Assembly (NCBI RefSeq): GCF_000383575.1
Contig: NZ_KB911579.1
Coordinates: 4,921,424-4,985,423 of the forward strand
From: Salinispora oceanensis
Lineage (GTDB): Bacteria; Actinomycetota; Actinomycetes; Mycobacteriales; Micromonosporaceae
Direction: 5' to 3'
Length of the DNA: 64,000 nt
Part shown: positions 26,658 through 34,960 of the stretch, in pieces
Layout of the letters: every line of letters begins with the position of its first letter
How positions within the stretch are numbered: position 1 is the stretch's first letter
Notes under the pieces: model-generated
The model's input: only the letters and a program-made list of their open reading frames with translations
Told to the model about the DNA's origin: nothing
Databases searched by the model: none
Program-made: the position numbers and the translations under genes

Positions 26658-27537
26658 GGTTATTCATCTCCTCGATCAGTGTGGTTACAAACTTGTCTGT
26701 CTCGTCCGGGTCAAGAGCCTTTTTCGCTAGGTCTGCCCACACTGCATCGTACGTTTCGGTCTCGCCAGGCTTGTCGAGGTAGAGCGCCCCCGTCAGTGAC
26801 TCACTGTATATGGTCGACGGCTCGTGTCTACCAGCCTCGTCTGGCGGGAAGTCCAAGACAGTGAACGCCCCCGAAACCGATGCTCGATGTGGCCCGACCC
26901 CAAGGGGCAGTGCCCGCACACTGACGTGGGGTCGCTCGTTCGCCTTGAGCAGGTGCCACAACTGCTGTGCCATTGCGCCTGGAACAGCGGGGGTGCGCCG
27001 CAGCGCCCCTTCACAGATGATCACTTCCAGATGGGGTGGCGGGGGGAAGTGACGCGACAGTAGGCCCTGCCGCTCCATCTTCACCGCCATGCGTCGCTCG
27101 ACATCCGCATCTTCCAGGTCAGGCCGATCCGCTCGGACCACCGATTCCATGTACGCGTGCGCCTGAAGTAGGCCGGGGATCAACGCCGGCTCGTACTTGC
27201 GTATCCGGGTGGCCGCACCTTCTAGGCCCACATACAGCTCAAACCAACCCGGGACGGCATCCCCGTACGCGTGCCACCACCCTTTGGCCTTGGTTTCTCG
27301 TGCCAGGGCGACCAAACCTGCCGTCATGTCCGCTGCGACCTCGTAAAGCTGGCAGAGGATCTTGACGTCAGTAGCACGAACCGGGACGGATCCCTTCTCA
27401 ATGCGCCAGATCTTCTGCGGGCTGCACTCCAACTCATCTGCAGCCGCCTTGATCGTGATGTTGGCACTCTCCCGTTGCGACCGCAGAAACCTACCGAGCT
27501 GCCTTCGAGGCACCGTGGATCCTGCATCTGATTCCAT
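26650..27537 (-). CDS. XRE-family regulator with DUF5753 domain (WhiJ-like)
   Basis: 295 residues. The helix-turn-helix is at about 10-65 (ITIKAAADELECSPQKIWRIEKG). The DUF5753 sensor domain follows (IRKYEPALIPGLLQAHAYMESVV near 118, FPPPPHLEVIICEGALRR near 165, and the closing FVTTLIEEMNNRE). The ATG at 27535-27537 has AAGGAGGATC directly upstream; the longer frame to 27567 is not needed. It forms an overlapping operon with DUF397 and faces four tiny genes across a 160-base spacer containing inverted repeats. Confidence 0.92.
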   Translation of the reverse strand: MESDAGSTVPRRQLGRFLRSQRESANITIKAAADELECSPQKIWRIEKGSVPVRATDVKILCQLYEVAADMTAGLVALARETKAKGWWHAYGDAVPGWFELYVGLEGAATRIRKYEPALIPGLLQAHAYMESVVRADRPDLEDADVERRMAVKMERQGLLSRHFPPPPHLEVIICEGALRRTPAVPGAMAQQLWHLLKANERPHVSVRALPLGVGPHRASVSGAFTVLDFPPDEAGRHEPSTIYSESLTGALYLDKPGETETYDAVWADLAKKALDPDETDKFVTTLIEEMNNRE

Positions 27538-27607
27538 GATCCTCCTTCCATGGCGGAACACATGCACACGCTCGATGGAATACCTTCCGGGAAACTTCCG
27601 CCACGGT

Positions 27608-27642
27608 CAATATTCTCCAGCAAACACCGCCAGGGAATATTG
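27608..27642. repeat. Inverted repeat CAATATTC...GAATATTG in a divergent promoter region
   Basis: Perfect 8-bp arms at 27608-27615 and 27635-27642, centres 27 bases apart, in AT-richer DNA between the XRE gene and the small-gene cluster. A TTCCGGGAA palindrome lies just to the left. These are plausible operator sites for the XRE regulator. Confidence 0.5.
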
Positions 27643-27697
27643 CATGACCCTCCCCAAGTCCAGCATGAAGGCATCGACGTGCCATCAGGAGGATGAG

Positions 27698-27859
27698 GTG
27701 TCCGTAACTGCCGCCGCGTTGACACTGGCGATTGGCCTAGCAACAGGGCTGTTGATCTCTCGAAAGTCCGGCACTTGGTGCCCGACGTGCAGCGAGACGA
27801 AGCGCTGCCTGCGGTCCCACGACCACCCCCGCTCAAGGTTCGACAGGAGGCAACGATGA
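27698..27859 (+). CDS. 53-residue protein with TM segment and CPTC motif
   Basis: GTG start with AGGAGG 5 nt upstream. The product begins SVTAAALTLAIGLATGLLIS, a single hydrophobic segment, followed by a cytoplasmic tail with CPTCSETKRC, a possible metal-binding or redox cysteine cluster, and a basic end. The stop overlaps the next ATG (ATGA). First of four tiny overlapping genes divergent from the XRE/DUF397 pair. No family is recognised. Confidence 0.7.
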   Translation: MSVTAAALTLAIGLATGLLISRKSGTWCPTCSETKRCLRSHDHPRSRFDRRQR

Positions 27860-28065
27860 TCATCCCAGCGGACCTACCAAAACGGGCAGCTCGGGCGGCA
27901 CCCGCTGAATTGATCAATTCCCAGCGTCCGCCCATCACCTCTGAGGAGGAGCTTGATCGTCTGCTGTCCGGCCTTCGCGCGGTCGGTCGAGCCCGCGTTG
28001 GCTACACCCAGCACCCCACCGACGATGTCCTTGAAGCTGTGCTCACCGGGCTGCGGAGGCTCTGA
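27856..28065 (+). CDS. Small hypothetical protein (69 residues)
   Basis: ATG with AGGAGG 7 nt upstream. Soluble, helical product: ITSEEELDRLLSGLRAVGR, then TDDVLEAVLTGLRRL. It overlaps both neighbours (ATGA before, TGATG after), so it is translationally coupled. Family unknown; similar small genes accompany XRE/DUF397 pairs in actinomycetes (recollection, not checked). Confidence 0.75.
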   Translation: MIIPADLPKRAARAAPAELINSQRPPITSEEELDRLLSGLRAVGRARVGYTQHPTDDVLEAVLTGLRRL

Positions 28066-28259
28066 TGGCCGACCACAACCGGCCCGAAGAGTTGCGTCCC
28101 CGCCGTGATCCGTCCGGCCCACCCCGCTTGCCGGACGGCGACCGGGTGCACCCGGAGTTTCCGCCGGACATCAACCCACCCACTGCCCGCCAGAAGCTGC
28201 TTACCGCCCTGATCGTGGTAATCGTCCTCACCGCCATCGTGATCGGGGCATTCCGGTGA
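28065..28259 (+). CDS. Small single-pass membrane protein (64 residues)
   Basis: A proline- and charge-rich N-terminal half (residues 1-40, PPDINPPTARQKLL) leads into one C-terminal membrane segment, LLTALIVVIVLTAIVIGAF. The topology looks tail-anchored. The ATG overlaps the preceding stop (TGATG) and the end overlaps the next gene. No known family. Confidence 0.72.
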   Translation: MADHNRPEELRPRRDPSGPPRLPDGDRVHPEFPPDINPPTARQKLLTALIVVIVLTAIVIGAFR

Positions 28260-28507
28260 CCGACCGGCCGCATCTGCCGATGCGGCCCCTGTGGGGCTGC
28301 GAGACCTGTCGAGCCGCGTGGCCATGCTCCTCAGCCCGAGTCGCCCTCCTGACCGAGTATCGCGACAACCGTGTCGCGCTCCGCCTCTACCTGGCGGCAC
28401 TCATGGCCGAGGCGGACGCCCAACTCGCGCAGGTCCACAAGGCGTCCGACCTCTATCAACGCTTCCTGGCGTGGACCCAGCCACAGTGGCACAGCCACCG
28501 CCGCTAG
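28256..28507 (+). CDS. Small conserved actinobacterial protein (83 residues)
   Basis: Last gene of the four-gene cluster. The N-terminus has GCETCRAAWPCSSARVALLTEY, a Cys cluster similar to small proteins often labelled flavin reductase in Micromonosporaceae and Streptomyces genomes, a label I consider unsupported. The rest is helical (AALMAEADAQLAQVHKASDLY). GTG start overlapping the previous stop (GTGA). The 3' end overlaps the convergent Nudix gene by 4 bases. Confidence 0.75.
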   Translation: MTDRPHLPMRPLWGCETCRAAWPCSSARVALLTEYRDNRVALRLYLAALMAEADAQLAQVHKASDLYQRFLAWTQPQWHSHRR

Positions 28508-28983
28508 CCGCTCCGCGCCTCGCACCAGGGGCCATCCGGCTGCAACGCGCGAAGCACGGTCACCAGCTCCGGCGGCTCGACTGGATCTGGAAGCGAGGTC
28601 AGATCCGTCCACGAAACCCACGCATGCGAATGCAGTTCGACCTGCTCGTTCGGGAGAAGACCGGTCCGGGTCAGCGCTGGCCGGTCCGCAGCGAAGTGCG
28701 CCACGAAGAAGTCCTCCGGACCGACATACCGCTTGCCCTTCCAGCGCACAGTCCGCTCGACCGGCACCGACCGGTCAAGGACCGCCCCGGGATCCAGTCC
28801 GGTCTCCTCCATCAGCTCCCGTCGTGCCGCCGCCAGCGGCGTCTCGCCTGGCTCGATGCCGCCGCCGGGCGGTTCCCACAGCCATACCCCGTCAACTGGA
28901 TCATGCCAACGCAGCAGAAGCACACGGCACGCGGCGTCCAGACAGATCACCCGCGCTGCCGGCCGATAGATTGCCTTCATCAC
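28504..28983 (-). CDS. Nudix hydrolase
   Basis: 159 residues with a complete Nudix box from G41 to L63 (E47, R55-E56, E59-E60). WEPPGGG precedes the box and WKGKRYVGPEDFFVAHF follows it. Hydrolyses a nucleoside-diphosphate-linked or related substrate; the type of substrate cannot be read from the sequence. It converges on the small-gene cluster with a 4-base overlap and is divergent from a second, unrelated Nudix gene 35 bases away. Confidence 0.9.
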   Translation of the reverse strand: MMKAIYRPAARVICLDAACRVLLLRWHDPVDGVWLWEPPGGGIEPGETPLAAARRELMEETGLDPGAVLDRSVPVERTVRWKGKRYVGPEDFFVAHFAADRPALTRTGLLPNEQVELHSHAWVSWTDLTSLPDPVEPPELVTVLRALQPDGPWCEARSG

Positions 28984-29018
28984 CGCGACCCTAGCTCGTC
29001 TCGCCCGGGCTGTACGTG

Positions 29019-29456
29019 ATGACGGTCATGGACAGTCAGACCACTCCGGAGTGTCAATTGATCACCATCGACAAGATCGCCTGGATCCGCCTTGAGAACG
29101 GTGCGATCCTCAGCTCCCGATCACGCGGTAAGGACGTTTACTACATCCCGGGCGGCAAACGAGAACCCGGCGAAGGCGACCTTGACACGCTCGTCCGCGA
29201 GATTCAGGAAGAACTCAGCGTGACCATCACCCCCGACACCGCCACGCATGTCGGAACCTTCCGCGCCCAGGCCCACGGACACCCAGCCGGAATCACGGTC
29301 CAGATGACCTGCTACACCGCCGACTACCAGGGCCTCCTGCAACCCAGCAGCGAAATCGAGGAGATCGTCTGGCTCACCCACGCCGACCGTCACCGGGTCT
29401 CCCCAGTCGATCAAATCATTTTCGATCATCTACACGAGATGGCCCAGCTGCGCTAG
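29019..29456 (+). CDS. Nudix hydrolase
   Basis: 145 residues (ATG at 29019; GTG three bases earlier is possible). The Nudix box starts GGKREPGEGD and ends REIQEELSV, with Ser where the last Gly is usual. The catalytic glutamates are present. The start lacks a clear ribosome site, and leaderless translation is possible. It is divergent from the Nudix gene at 28504-28983; the two share the box only, so they are not recent duplicates. Confidence 0.88.
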   Translation: MTVMDSQTTPECQLITIDKIAWIRLENGAILSSRSRGKDVYYIPGGKREPGEGDLDTLVREIQEELSVTITPDTATHVGTFRAQAHGHPAGITVQMTCYTADYQGLLQPSSEIEEIVWLTHADRHRVSPVDQIIFDHLHEMAQLR

Positions 29457-29564
29457 CCACGGGTGCGGATCCATTCAAGAGCCCACCCCTGGCTGGTTGC
29501 GGTAGCTCTTGGGCTGGAGATCCGCCGCTCGCCGGGCAGGACTGTGGTCGCCCGCTGGCCGCTG

Positions 29565-30278
29565 TCAGGCGATGAAGTCGCGGACCTTGGTGTAGTTACT
29601 GGCGTCCTCGTTCATCTCGGTATGCTCTACGCAGCCCACCGACATATTTGCCGCACCATCGAGTTTTGCGGAAATGTCAGGATCGATGACTGCGTCGCAG
29701 GTGGACCAGAGGGTGGCGTAGCTCACGCTTCCCGGCGTCTCGTCTCCCGAGTTCAGGGAACGGAGGAAGCTACTCCCCCAGAACATTTCCCTGCAGGACT
29801 TGTAGACGGGACAGAACACGGACGCCTCGGTTCCGTCACCCCCATTGACCACGGGGAGGAATACGGCCACATTGGTTCCGTGGTTCACGCCAGCTATGGA
29901 AACGAAGTCGTCCACGGTTTCCGTCCCGCCCATGTACTTGATGTACCAGCGGGAGCTGAGGGCACCCATGGAGTGGGCGACGATGTCAACCTTCGTGGCA
30001 CCGGTCGCGGCGAGCACCTCCTGCACCTTGGTCTGGAGTTGCGCAGCGGTGGTCGCGTTGGACTGTTTCCAGTCGTAGGACCAGGCGTATAGCTCGGAAC
30101 TCTGGTAGCCGTCCGCCCTGAACCTGTCGATCCATGCGTTCCAATCGCTGGCATCGGTGGTCATTCCATGGACGAAGACGACGGGGTTCCGAGCAGCGGC
30201 GGCGGCGGACGACGGAGTAACCAGTGATGCCGCCACTAGCAGCGCGGCGACGACGGCGGTACGGATAGAACGTCGCAC
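29565..30278 (-). CDS. Secreted lipase/esterase (alpha/beta hydrolase, lipase class 2)
   Basis: 237 residues with signal peptide (RRSIRTAVVAALLVAASLV, cleavage near AAAAA). Mature part begins NPVVFVHGMTTDASDW (oxyanion loop). The nucleophile S103 is in VAHSMGALS, and the likely acid and base are D195 or D199 and H219 (CVEHTEM). Length and motifs resemble the small lipases of LipA/EstA type. GTG start with GGAAGGA upstream; the longer frame to 30332 has no ribosome site. Confidence 0.87.
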   Translation of the reverse strand: MRRSIRTAVVAALLVAASLVTPSSAAAAARNPVVFVHGMTTDASDWNAWIDRFRADGYQSSELYAWSYDWKQSNATTAAQLQTKVQEVLAATGATKVDIVAHSMGALSSRWYIKYMGGTETVDDFVSIAGVNHGTNVAVFLPVVNGGDGTEASVFCPVYKSCREMFWGSSFLRSLNSGDETPGSVSYATLWSTCDAVIDPDISAKLDGAANMSVGCVEHTEMNEDASNYTKVRDFIA

Positions 30279-30498
30279 AGGGTTCCTTCCCACTGTAGTT
30301 GGCGGGAGAGCCCACGCCGGGCTGAAGCCCACCGATGGTCATGTTTAGAACGCCCGCATCGTGATGAACACGGATTCGAAACGTGCACGGGTGTCCGTGC
30401 GTGACCGACGCTAGTGACGAATACCGTTCAGGCCATCAGTTGGCGACCATGAATTTTTCGTCAGGGTTCACCCCGAGGGACCCAGAAGCCCACTCGCT

Positions 30499-31145
30499 CT
30501 AGTACTGCAGCGGCAGTTGGTCCGGGATAGCCGTGTCGTCGTTAGTGGCAGGTTCGGGCTTGGTGTTGGCGTCGTCGGCGCCAGCACTCGCGGGGGCCGT
30601 GGGCCCCGGCGCCGGCGGACAGCCGGCACCATGCTCGGGCCGGTAGGGCGGCGATCAGCTTGTCTGCTCGGCAGGTGCCCATCGTGGTGGTGATCATGTC
30701 GTCGTTGCGGCGGGTCGCGACCGCATAACCCACATCCCGGTGTTCCAACCACACCCGCAACGACTTCGACTGCCCGTAAGCCTCGTCCATCGTCACCCAG
30801 CTGACCGGTACTGCGGCGTCCAACGCGCGGCCCAGCATGTCCCGGGCCATCTGGACCTTCGTGGCGAACCCGACCTCGTCCGGGATCCCCGCGGCTCGAC
30901 AGCGGTCCCGGTCATCGGTCCACGACGTCGGGAGGTAGAGCTGCCGGTCGATCAGGGCGTGGCCCTTCACGGACCGGTAGGCCAGGAACGTCCCGACCTG
31001 GCAGTTCTCCGTCCGCCCGGCAGTGCCGGAATACTGCCGTTGCACCCCGGCCGACCGGGTGCCCTTCTTCAGAAACCCGGTGTCGTCGACAATCAGCACA
31101 CCGGCCGGGTCTGCGAGGTGCTCGATCACGTAGTCCCGCACTAAT
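30499..31145 (-). pseudogene. IS701-family transposase remnant
   Basis: The DDE catalytic core is readable: RDYVIEHLADPAGVLIVDD then TGFLKKG, TSWTDDRDRCRAAGIPDEVGF, and VPVSWVTMDEAYG. The N-terminal third is missing; the sequence begins at the stop codon of the DUF418 gene. After AGAHGPR the frame breaks and an internal piece is lost. The typical family ending LPLQY plus stop then appears in another frame, at 30499-30513. The element is therefore dead and truncated at both ends; terminal repeats and target duplications were not found. Confidence 0.85.
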
Positions 31146-32361
31146 AGCCGCCGGGGGTACCGGTCCGCGCCATCCCCGGCCGTTCTCCGTTCGTCACCCA
31201 CCGCAGCGCCCACTCCGCCGGCCCGTACCGCTGTCGTCGCAGCCACCACGCGCTTACCGCGAGCTGCACCGCGAAGATCAGCAATGCCAGCCCGGTCGTC
31301 CCCATTGGCGACACACTCCCGGCCAAGCCAAGCCCGACACCGCTGAAGATGAGCAGCCCAAGAAGCGATTGCCCCAGGTAGTTGGTGAGCGCGATCCGCC
31401 CCGCCGGTGCCAGGGCCGGCCGCACGAACGCCAGTCGCGGGCTGTGCATCATCCGCAGCAGCGTGGCCACGTACGCAGCCGTCAGCAGCGGCGCGGTCGC
31501 CGCGCTCACCGCCACGGCCAGCGTCTCGCCGTTGCCGCCACCCAGCGTGTACACCACACCGCCCGCGATCCCTACGGGGAAGCCGATCCACTGGATCCGC
31601 CGCAGCACCGGCTCGTGACCGCGCACGCCCGCGAGGAGCCGTCGCCGGCCGGCGACCATGCCCAGCAGGAACATCGCCAGCGCCGTTGGCCCCTGGAACG
31701 TCGCGGACTGGAGCACCAGGAGGGGGAGACCGGAGAGGTTGTGGCCGATGACGTCGCCCCATCCGCCGAGCATCGCGGCCGTTGCCTGCTCGCCGTTGGC
31801 CAACGCCTCGGCCTGGGTCGGCAGGAACGCGGAGGAGTCCACGAGGAGCCCGCTGGTCAGCAGGCTCAGCAGCACGATCCCGTAGAGCAAGCCGGCGACG
31901 CGCAGCGCCGTCCGGTCGCGTACCCGCCGCATCCCGAGGAGGGCCAGGCAGACCACCGCGTAGGTCATCAGGATGTCGCCGCCGTACAGGAACACCGTGT
32001 GCAGGGCACCGAGGATGAACAGGCCGGCGATCCGGCGCAGCATCCGCGGCCCGAACGCCGCGCCCGCGCGCTCCGCCGATGCCATCTGCAGGGTGAAGCT
32101 GTACCCGAACAGGAACGAGAAGAGGACGTAGAACTTCATGTCGACGAACACTGCGGACACGTCCCGCGCCAGGTCGTCAAAGAGCGAGGAGAACGCCGGG
32201 TCCGGAACGAGGTTGCCGGGGTAACCGGAGGCCATGAAGGTGATGTTCACGACGAAGATGCCGAGCAGCGCGAAGCCTCGCACGGCGTCAACGTCGTGGA
32301 GGCGCTGCCGGGCGGGCGCCCGGTTCGCCGTGGCGCCTATCGCGCTCGCTGATCCGTCCAT
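31141..32361 (-). CDS. DUF418 (YeiB-like) membrane protein
   Basis: 406 residues and about ten membrane segments. The family opens RLHDVDAVRGFALLGIFVVNI and includes YVLFSFLFGYSFTLQM. The C-terminal DUF418 block is present (GRIALTNYLGQSLLGLLIF, ending YGPAEWALRW), so the protein is essentially complete although an IS701 remnant abuts its stop codon. The last dozen residues may derive from the junction. Divergent from a TetR regulator 47 bases away. Function unknown; the family is placed among membrane acyltransferase-like proteins. Confidence 0.87.
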   Translation of the reverse strand: MDGSASAIGATANRAPARQRLHDVDAVRGFALLGIFVVNITFMASGYPGNLVPDPAFSSLFDDLARDVSAVFVDMKFYVLFSFLFGYSFTLQMASAERAGAAFGPRMLRRIAGLFILGALHTVFLYGGDILMTYAVVCLALLGMRRVRDRTALRVAGLLYGIVLLSLLTSGLLVDSSAFLPTQAEALANGEQATAAMLGGWGDVIGHNLSGLPLLVLQSATFQGPTALAMFLLGMVAGRRRLLAGVRGHEPVLRRIQWIGFPVGIAGGVVYTLGGGNGETLAVAVSAATAPLLTAAYVATLLRMMHSPRLAFVRPALAPAGRIALTNYLGQSLLGLLIFSGVGLGLAGSVSPMGTTGLALLIFAVQLAVSAWWLRRQRYGPAEWALRWVTNGERPGMARTGTPGGY

Positions 32362-32386
32362 ATGCTTCTACTTCCACTCACGCAGT

Positions 32387-32405
32387 TAGTGTACCGGAGA
32401 TACTA
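32387..32405. promoter_or_regulatory. Probable TetR operator between DUF418 and TetR genes
   Basis: Imperfect dyad TAGTGTA-CCGGA-GATACTA (TAGT/ACTA outer arms) in a 47-base divergent spacer, 3 bases before the regulator's ATG. Position and length fit autoregulation by the TetR protein. Confidence 0.5.
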
Positions 32406-32408
32406 TCC

Positions 32409-33173
32409 ATGGGACACAATAAACCGTCAACCGCCGGAGAGGTGCCCGCCGACTTGGCGCGGCTCTGGCGGCTCTCGGCGTCCGCACGACGCGGCCGGCC
32501 CGCCGAACTCGACGTCGACCGGGTCGTCGGCGCCGCTGTCGACCTGGCCGACCGGGAGGGCCTGGACGGGGTGACCCTCCAGAAGGTCGCGCAGGCGCTC
32601 GGCTTCACCAAGATGTCGCTGTACCGGCACGTGGGCTCGAAGGAAGAACTCGTCGAGCTGATGGCCGACCACGCCACCGGGTCCGCCCCCGGGCTCGACG
32701 CGGACAGCTGGCGCGACGGCGTGCACTGGTGGGCGGCGGCGATCCGCGCCCGGTACGCCGAGCACCCGTGGCTCGTGGAGGTTCCGGTCGTGGGCCCGCC
32801 CCGAGGGCCGAACGCCATCGGCTGGATGGACGCGTTCCTGCGGGTCCTGTGCGACACCGGCCTGGATCCGGGGACGAAGGCAGGCGTCCTCGTCGTCGTC
32901 AGCGGATACGTGCGCAACGCGATCCAGCAAGGCCGGCAGATGGCGGAGGGCCGCCGCGGCACCGGGCTTAGCCAGGCGGATAATGAACAGAACTACGGCC
33001 GGGCCCTCGCTGCGCTCGTCCACCCCGAGCGCTTCCCGGAGGCCGCACTGCTGTTCAAAGCAGGCGCCTTCGAGACGGAGCCAGGCGAAAACCCAGAGGA
33101 CCAAGACTTCGTTTTCGGCCTCGACCTGATCCTCGACGGCGTCGAGGCAGCCATCGCGCGAATCAATCGATGA
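32409..33173 (+). CDS. TetR-family transcriptional regulator
   Basis: 254 residues. Helix-turn-helix at about 40-85 (GLDGVTLQKVAQALGFTKMS, then LYRHVGSKEELVELM). The C-terminal ligand domain is of the tetracycline-repressor type (TetR_C_1), with WRDGVHWWAAAIRARYAEHPW. It diverges from the DUF418 membrane protein and most likely represses it and itself through the dyad between them. Ligand unknown. Confidence 0.9.
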   Translation: MGHNKPSTAGEVPADLARLWRLSASARRGRPAELDVDRVVGAAVDLADREGLDGVTLQKVAQALGFTKMSLYRHVGSKEELVELMADHATGSAPGLDADSWRDGVHWWAAAIRARYAEHPWLVEVPVVGPPRGPNAIGWMDAFLRVLCDTGLDPGTKAGVLVVVSGYVRNAIQQGRQMAEGRRGTGLSQADNEQNYGRALAALVHPERFPEAALLFKAGAFETEPGENPEDQDFVFGLDLILDGVEAAIARINR

Positions 33174-34037
33174 CGGGCGTCAAGTAGCCCCCGGGGTTCT
33201 GGTCACAGCTCGCCGACCCGCATCGGACCCCGGTCCGGCGCCGGACCGGCGTGTCACCAACTCGGCAAACCTCTGTGATCAGCGCACTTGCCGTCGGCTG
33301 CCCGGCGCAAAAGGCGATTTGAGGGCCACTTCAGACGGCCAGCCTCGGTCGGATAGGCGTTGGTGGCCGAGGAATACGATCCGGTGACTACCGCGAGCTG
33401 CCTTGCCCGACACCTGTTGACACAATCTGGTGAGCCCAGATAGCCGTTAAGCTGCGAAAACTCCCCACTGAAAGTCAGCCTCAGGCATCGCGATTCCCAG
33501 AGAATCAGCGACACGTCGTGCGCATCGCTGTTGCGGATCGTCGGCAACAACGTCGAGGCCTTCTCCTTCGTCCCGGTCGAACACACACCCGCAACAAACC
33601 TCAGCCGCGCAATCCACATGCCCGGACGCGCCGACGAACGCCGAGACGCCGACTCGTGCCCGGACCGCCAAGTTCAACGCACTCCACGACTCGCCATGCT
33701 GTGCAGAACCGGCTACCTCCCAGGCTACTCGACCCGAAGCCGGCCGAACCGTTTAACGAAATCCCGTAGAAGCGCGACGGCAATTCAGCAAAGCCTCAAC
33801 GCTCAGCTTCGACTTTGGATTGCGAGCCAAACCCAATACTGCAGCGGTAGTAGCCGAATCGAGTTCGGTTCGCGTTCGTCGGTCCGATTGTGCCGGCCTC
33901 GTGGTCCTGCTACCCACCGCTCCGGGTACGCCGAGGCGGATCGAGCAGCTGTTCACAGTAGTGCCGTGGCGGTTGCGACGAAGTCGAACTACCGTCAAGT
34001 CACGGACAAACAGACGTTCCTCCGTGAGGAGTTGGTC
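33174..34037. other. 864-base stretch without a supported gene
   Basis: Codon usage is disordered compared with the neighbours and all frames give unrelated, low-complexity products. The minus-strand frame 33447-33677 (76 codons) is the longest that is not an obvious shadow, but it has no ribosome site and no recognisable motif. TACTGCAGCGGTAGT at 33838-33852 resembles the 3' end of the IS701 remnant at 30.5 kb. The region looks like eroded mobile or laterally gained DNA. Confidence 0.5.
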
Positions 34038-34832
34038 GTGGCCACAGCTCACACCACCGCCGGGCAGTTCCCCGTCCGCGTCCTCGGCGGCCCGACCGCC
34101 CTCTTCGAGTACGGCGGGTTGAAGTTCCTCACCGATCCGACCCTCGACGCTCCGGGCGACTACTACGCGGCAGGCCAAAAGATCCTCACCAAAACCGCTC
34201 CCCCTTCCGGCGGTGTCGTCGACCTCGGCCACGTCGACGTGGTCCTGCTCTCGCATGACGAACATCCCGACAACCTCGACAACTCCGGCCGAGCCCTGCT
34301 CGCAGACGTCCCCCTCACGCTCACCACGCCCGAGGGTGCGCAGCGCCTGGGCGACGGGGCCATAGGGTTGGCCGACTGGCAGCCAATCAAGCTGGATCGC
34401 CCCGGCAGTGGCACGATCACCGTGACCGGCGTGCCCGCCATCCACGGACCCGGCGCGCGCGAGGATGTTGAACAGGTCACCGGCCAGGTCGTGGGCTTCG
34501 TCTTGACCGGCGAGGACCTGCCGACCTACTACGTCAGCGGCGACAACGCCTCGCTCAACCTCGTGAAGGAGATCGCGGAACGCTTCGGACCAATAGACAC
34601 AGCCATCCTCTTCGCCGGTGCCCCGTGCTTCCCTGGCCTACTCTTCGACGGTGCGCCCATCGTCCTTACCAGCGCCCAGGCCGCTGAGGCAGCCAGAATC
34701 CTCGGCGCTCGCCGGGTGGTTCCCGCCCACTACGACAGTTGGGCCCATTTCACCGAGGGTCGCAACGAACTCGTCACCGCTTTCACCACCGCCGAGCTGG
34801 CCGACCGTCTGGACCTGGAGAGTCGACGCTGA
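34038..34832 (+). CDS. MBL-fold metallo-hydrolase (UlaG-like)
   Basis: 264 residues. The metal-site region reads VVLLSHDEHPDNLDN: the HxxHxDH pattern is changed to H-D-E-H-P-D-N. Further family blocks are TVTGVPAIHGPG, TYYVSGDN and VVPAHYDSWAHFTEG. GTG start with GAGGAG 6 nt upstream; the frame is open far upstream but that extension is not protein-like. UlaG-type hydrolases act on lactones or phosphoesters; the substrate here is unknown. The gene is directly followed by a transposase fragment. Confidence 0.85.
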   Translation: MATAHTTAGQFPVRVLGGPTALFEYGGLKFLTDPTLDAPGDYYAAGQKILTKTAPPSGGVVDLGHVDVVLLSHDEHPDNLDNSGRALLADVPLTLTTPEGAQRLGDGAIGLADWQPIKLDRPGSGTITVTGVPAIHGPGAREDVEQVTGQVVGFVLTGEDLPTYYVSGDNASLNLVKEIAERFGPIDTAILFAGAPCFPGLLFDGAPIVLTSAQAAEAARILGARRVVPAHYDSWAHFTEGRNELVTAFTTAELADRLDLESRR

Positions 34833-34951
34833 ACGGGGCAGTCCACAACGACGACCTGAAGTCCGTCGTTTGGACCGCCACCGTCGAGTCGATCCTGATC
34901 AGAGTCCGAGGTGGACGCGCAACACTCCAGCAAGTGGCTAACCAAAACTGA
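34832..34951 (+). pseudogene. C-terminal fragment of a transposase (IS630-like)
   Basis: In the frame ending at the stop of 34951, AVHNDDLKSVVWTATVESIL and RVRGGRATLQQVANQN look like the tail of IS630-type transposases (the ...PKPFVW-T-ILxkv pattern). Only about 39 codons remain and there is no start. Identification rests on that short pattern, so it is tentative. Confidence 0.45.
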
Positions 34952-34960
34952 GACAGGACA

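Noticed and set aside
33447..33677. 76-codon minus-strand frame as a gene
   Set aside because: No ribosome site and no recognisable motif; left as part of the degenerate stretch.
33531..34037. Upstream extension of the metallo-hydrolase frame
   Set aside because: Residues are not protein-like and a strong GAGGAG sits before the GTG at 34038.
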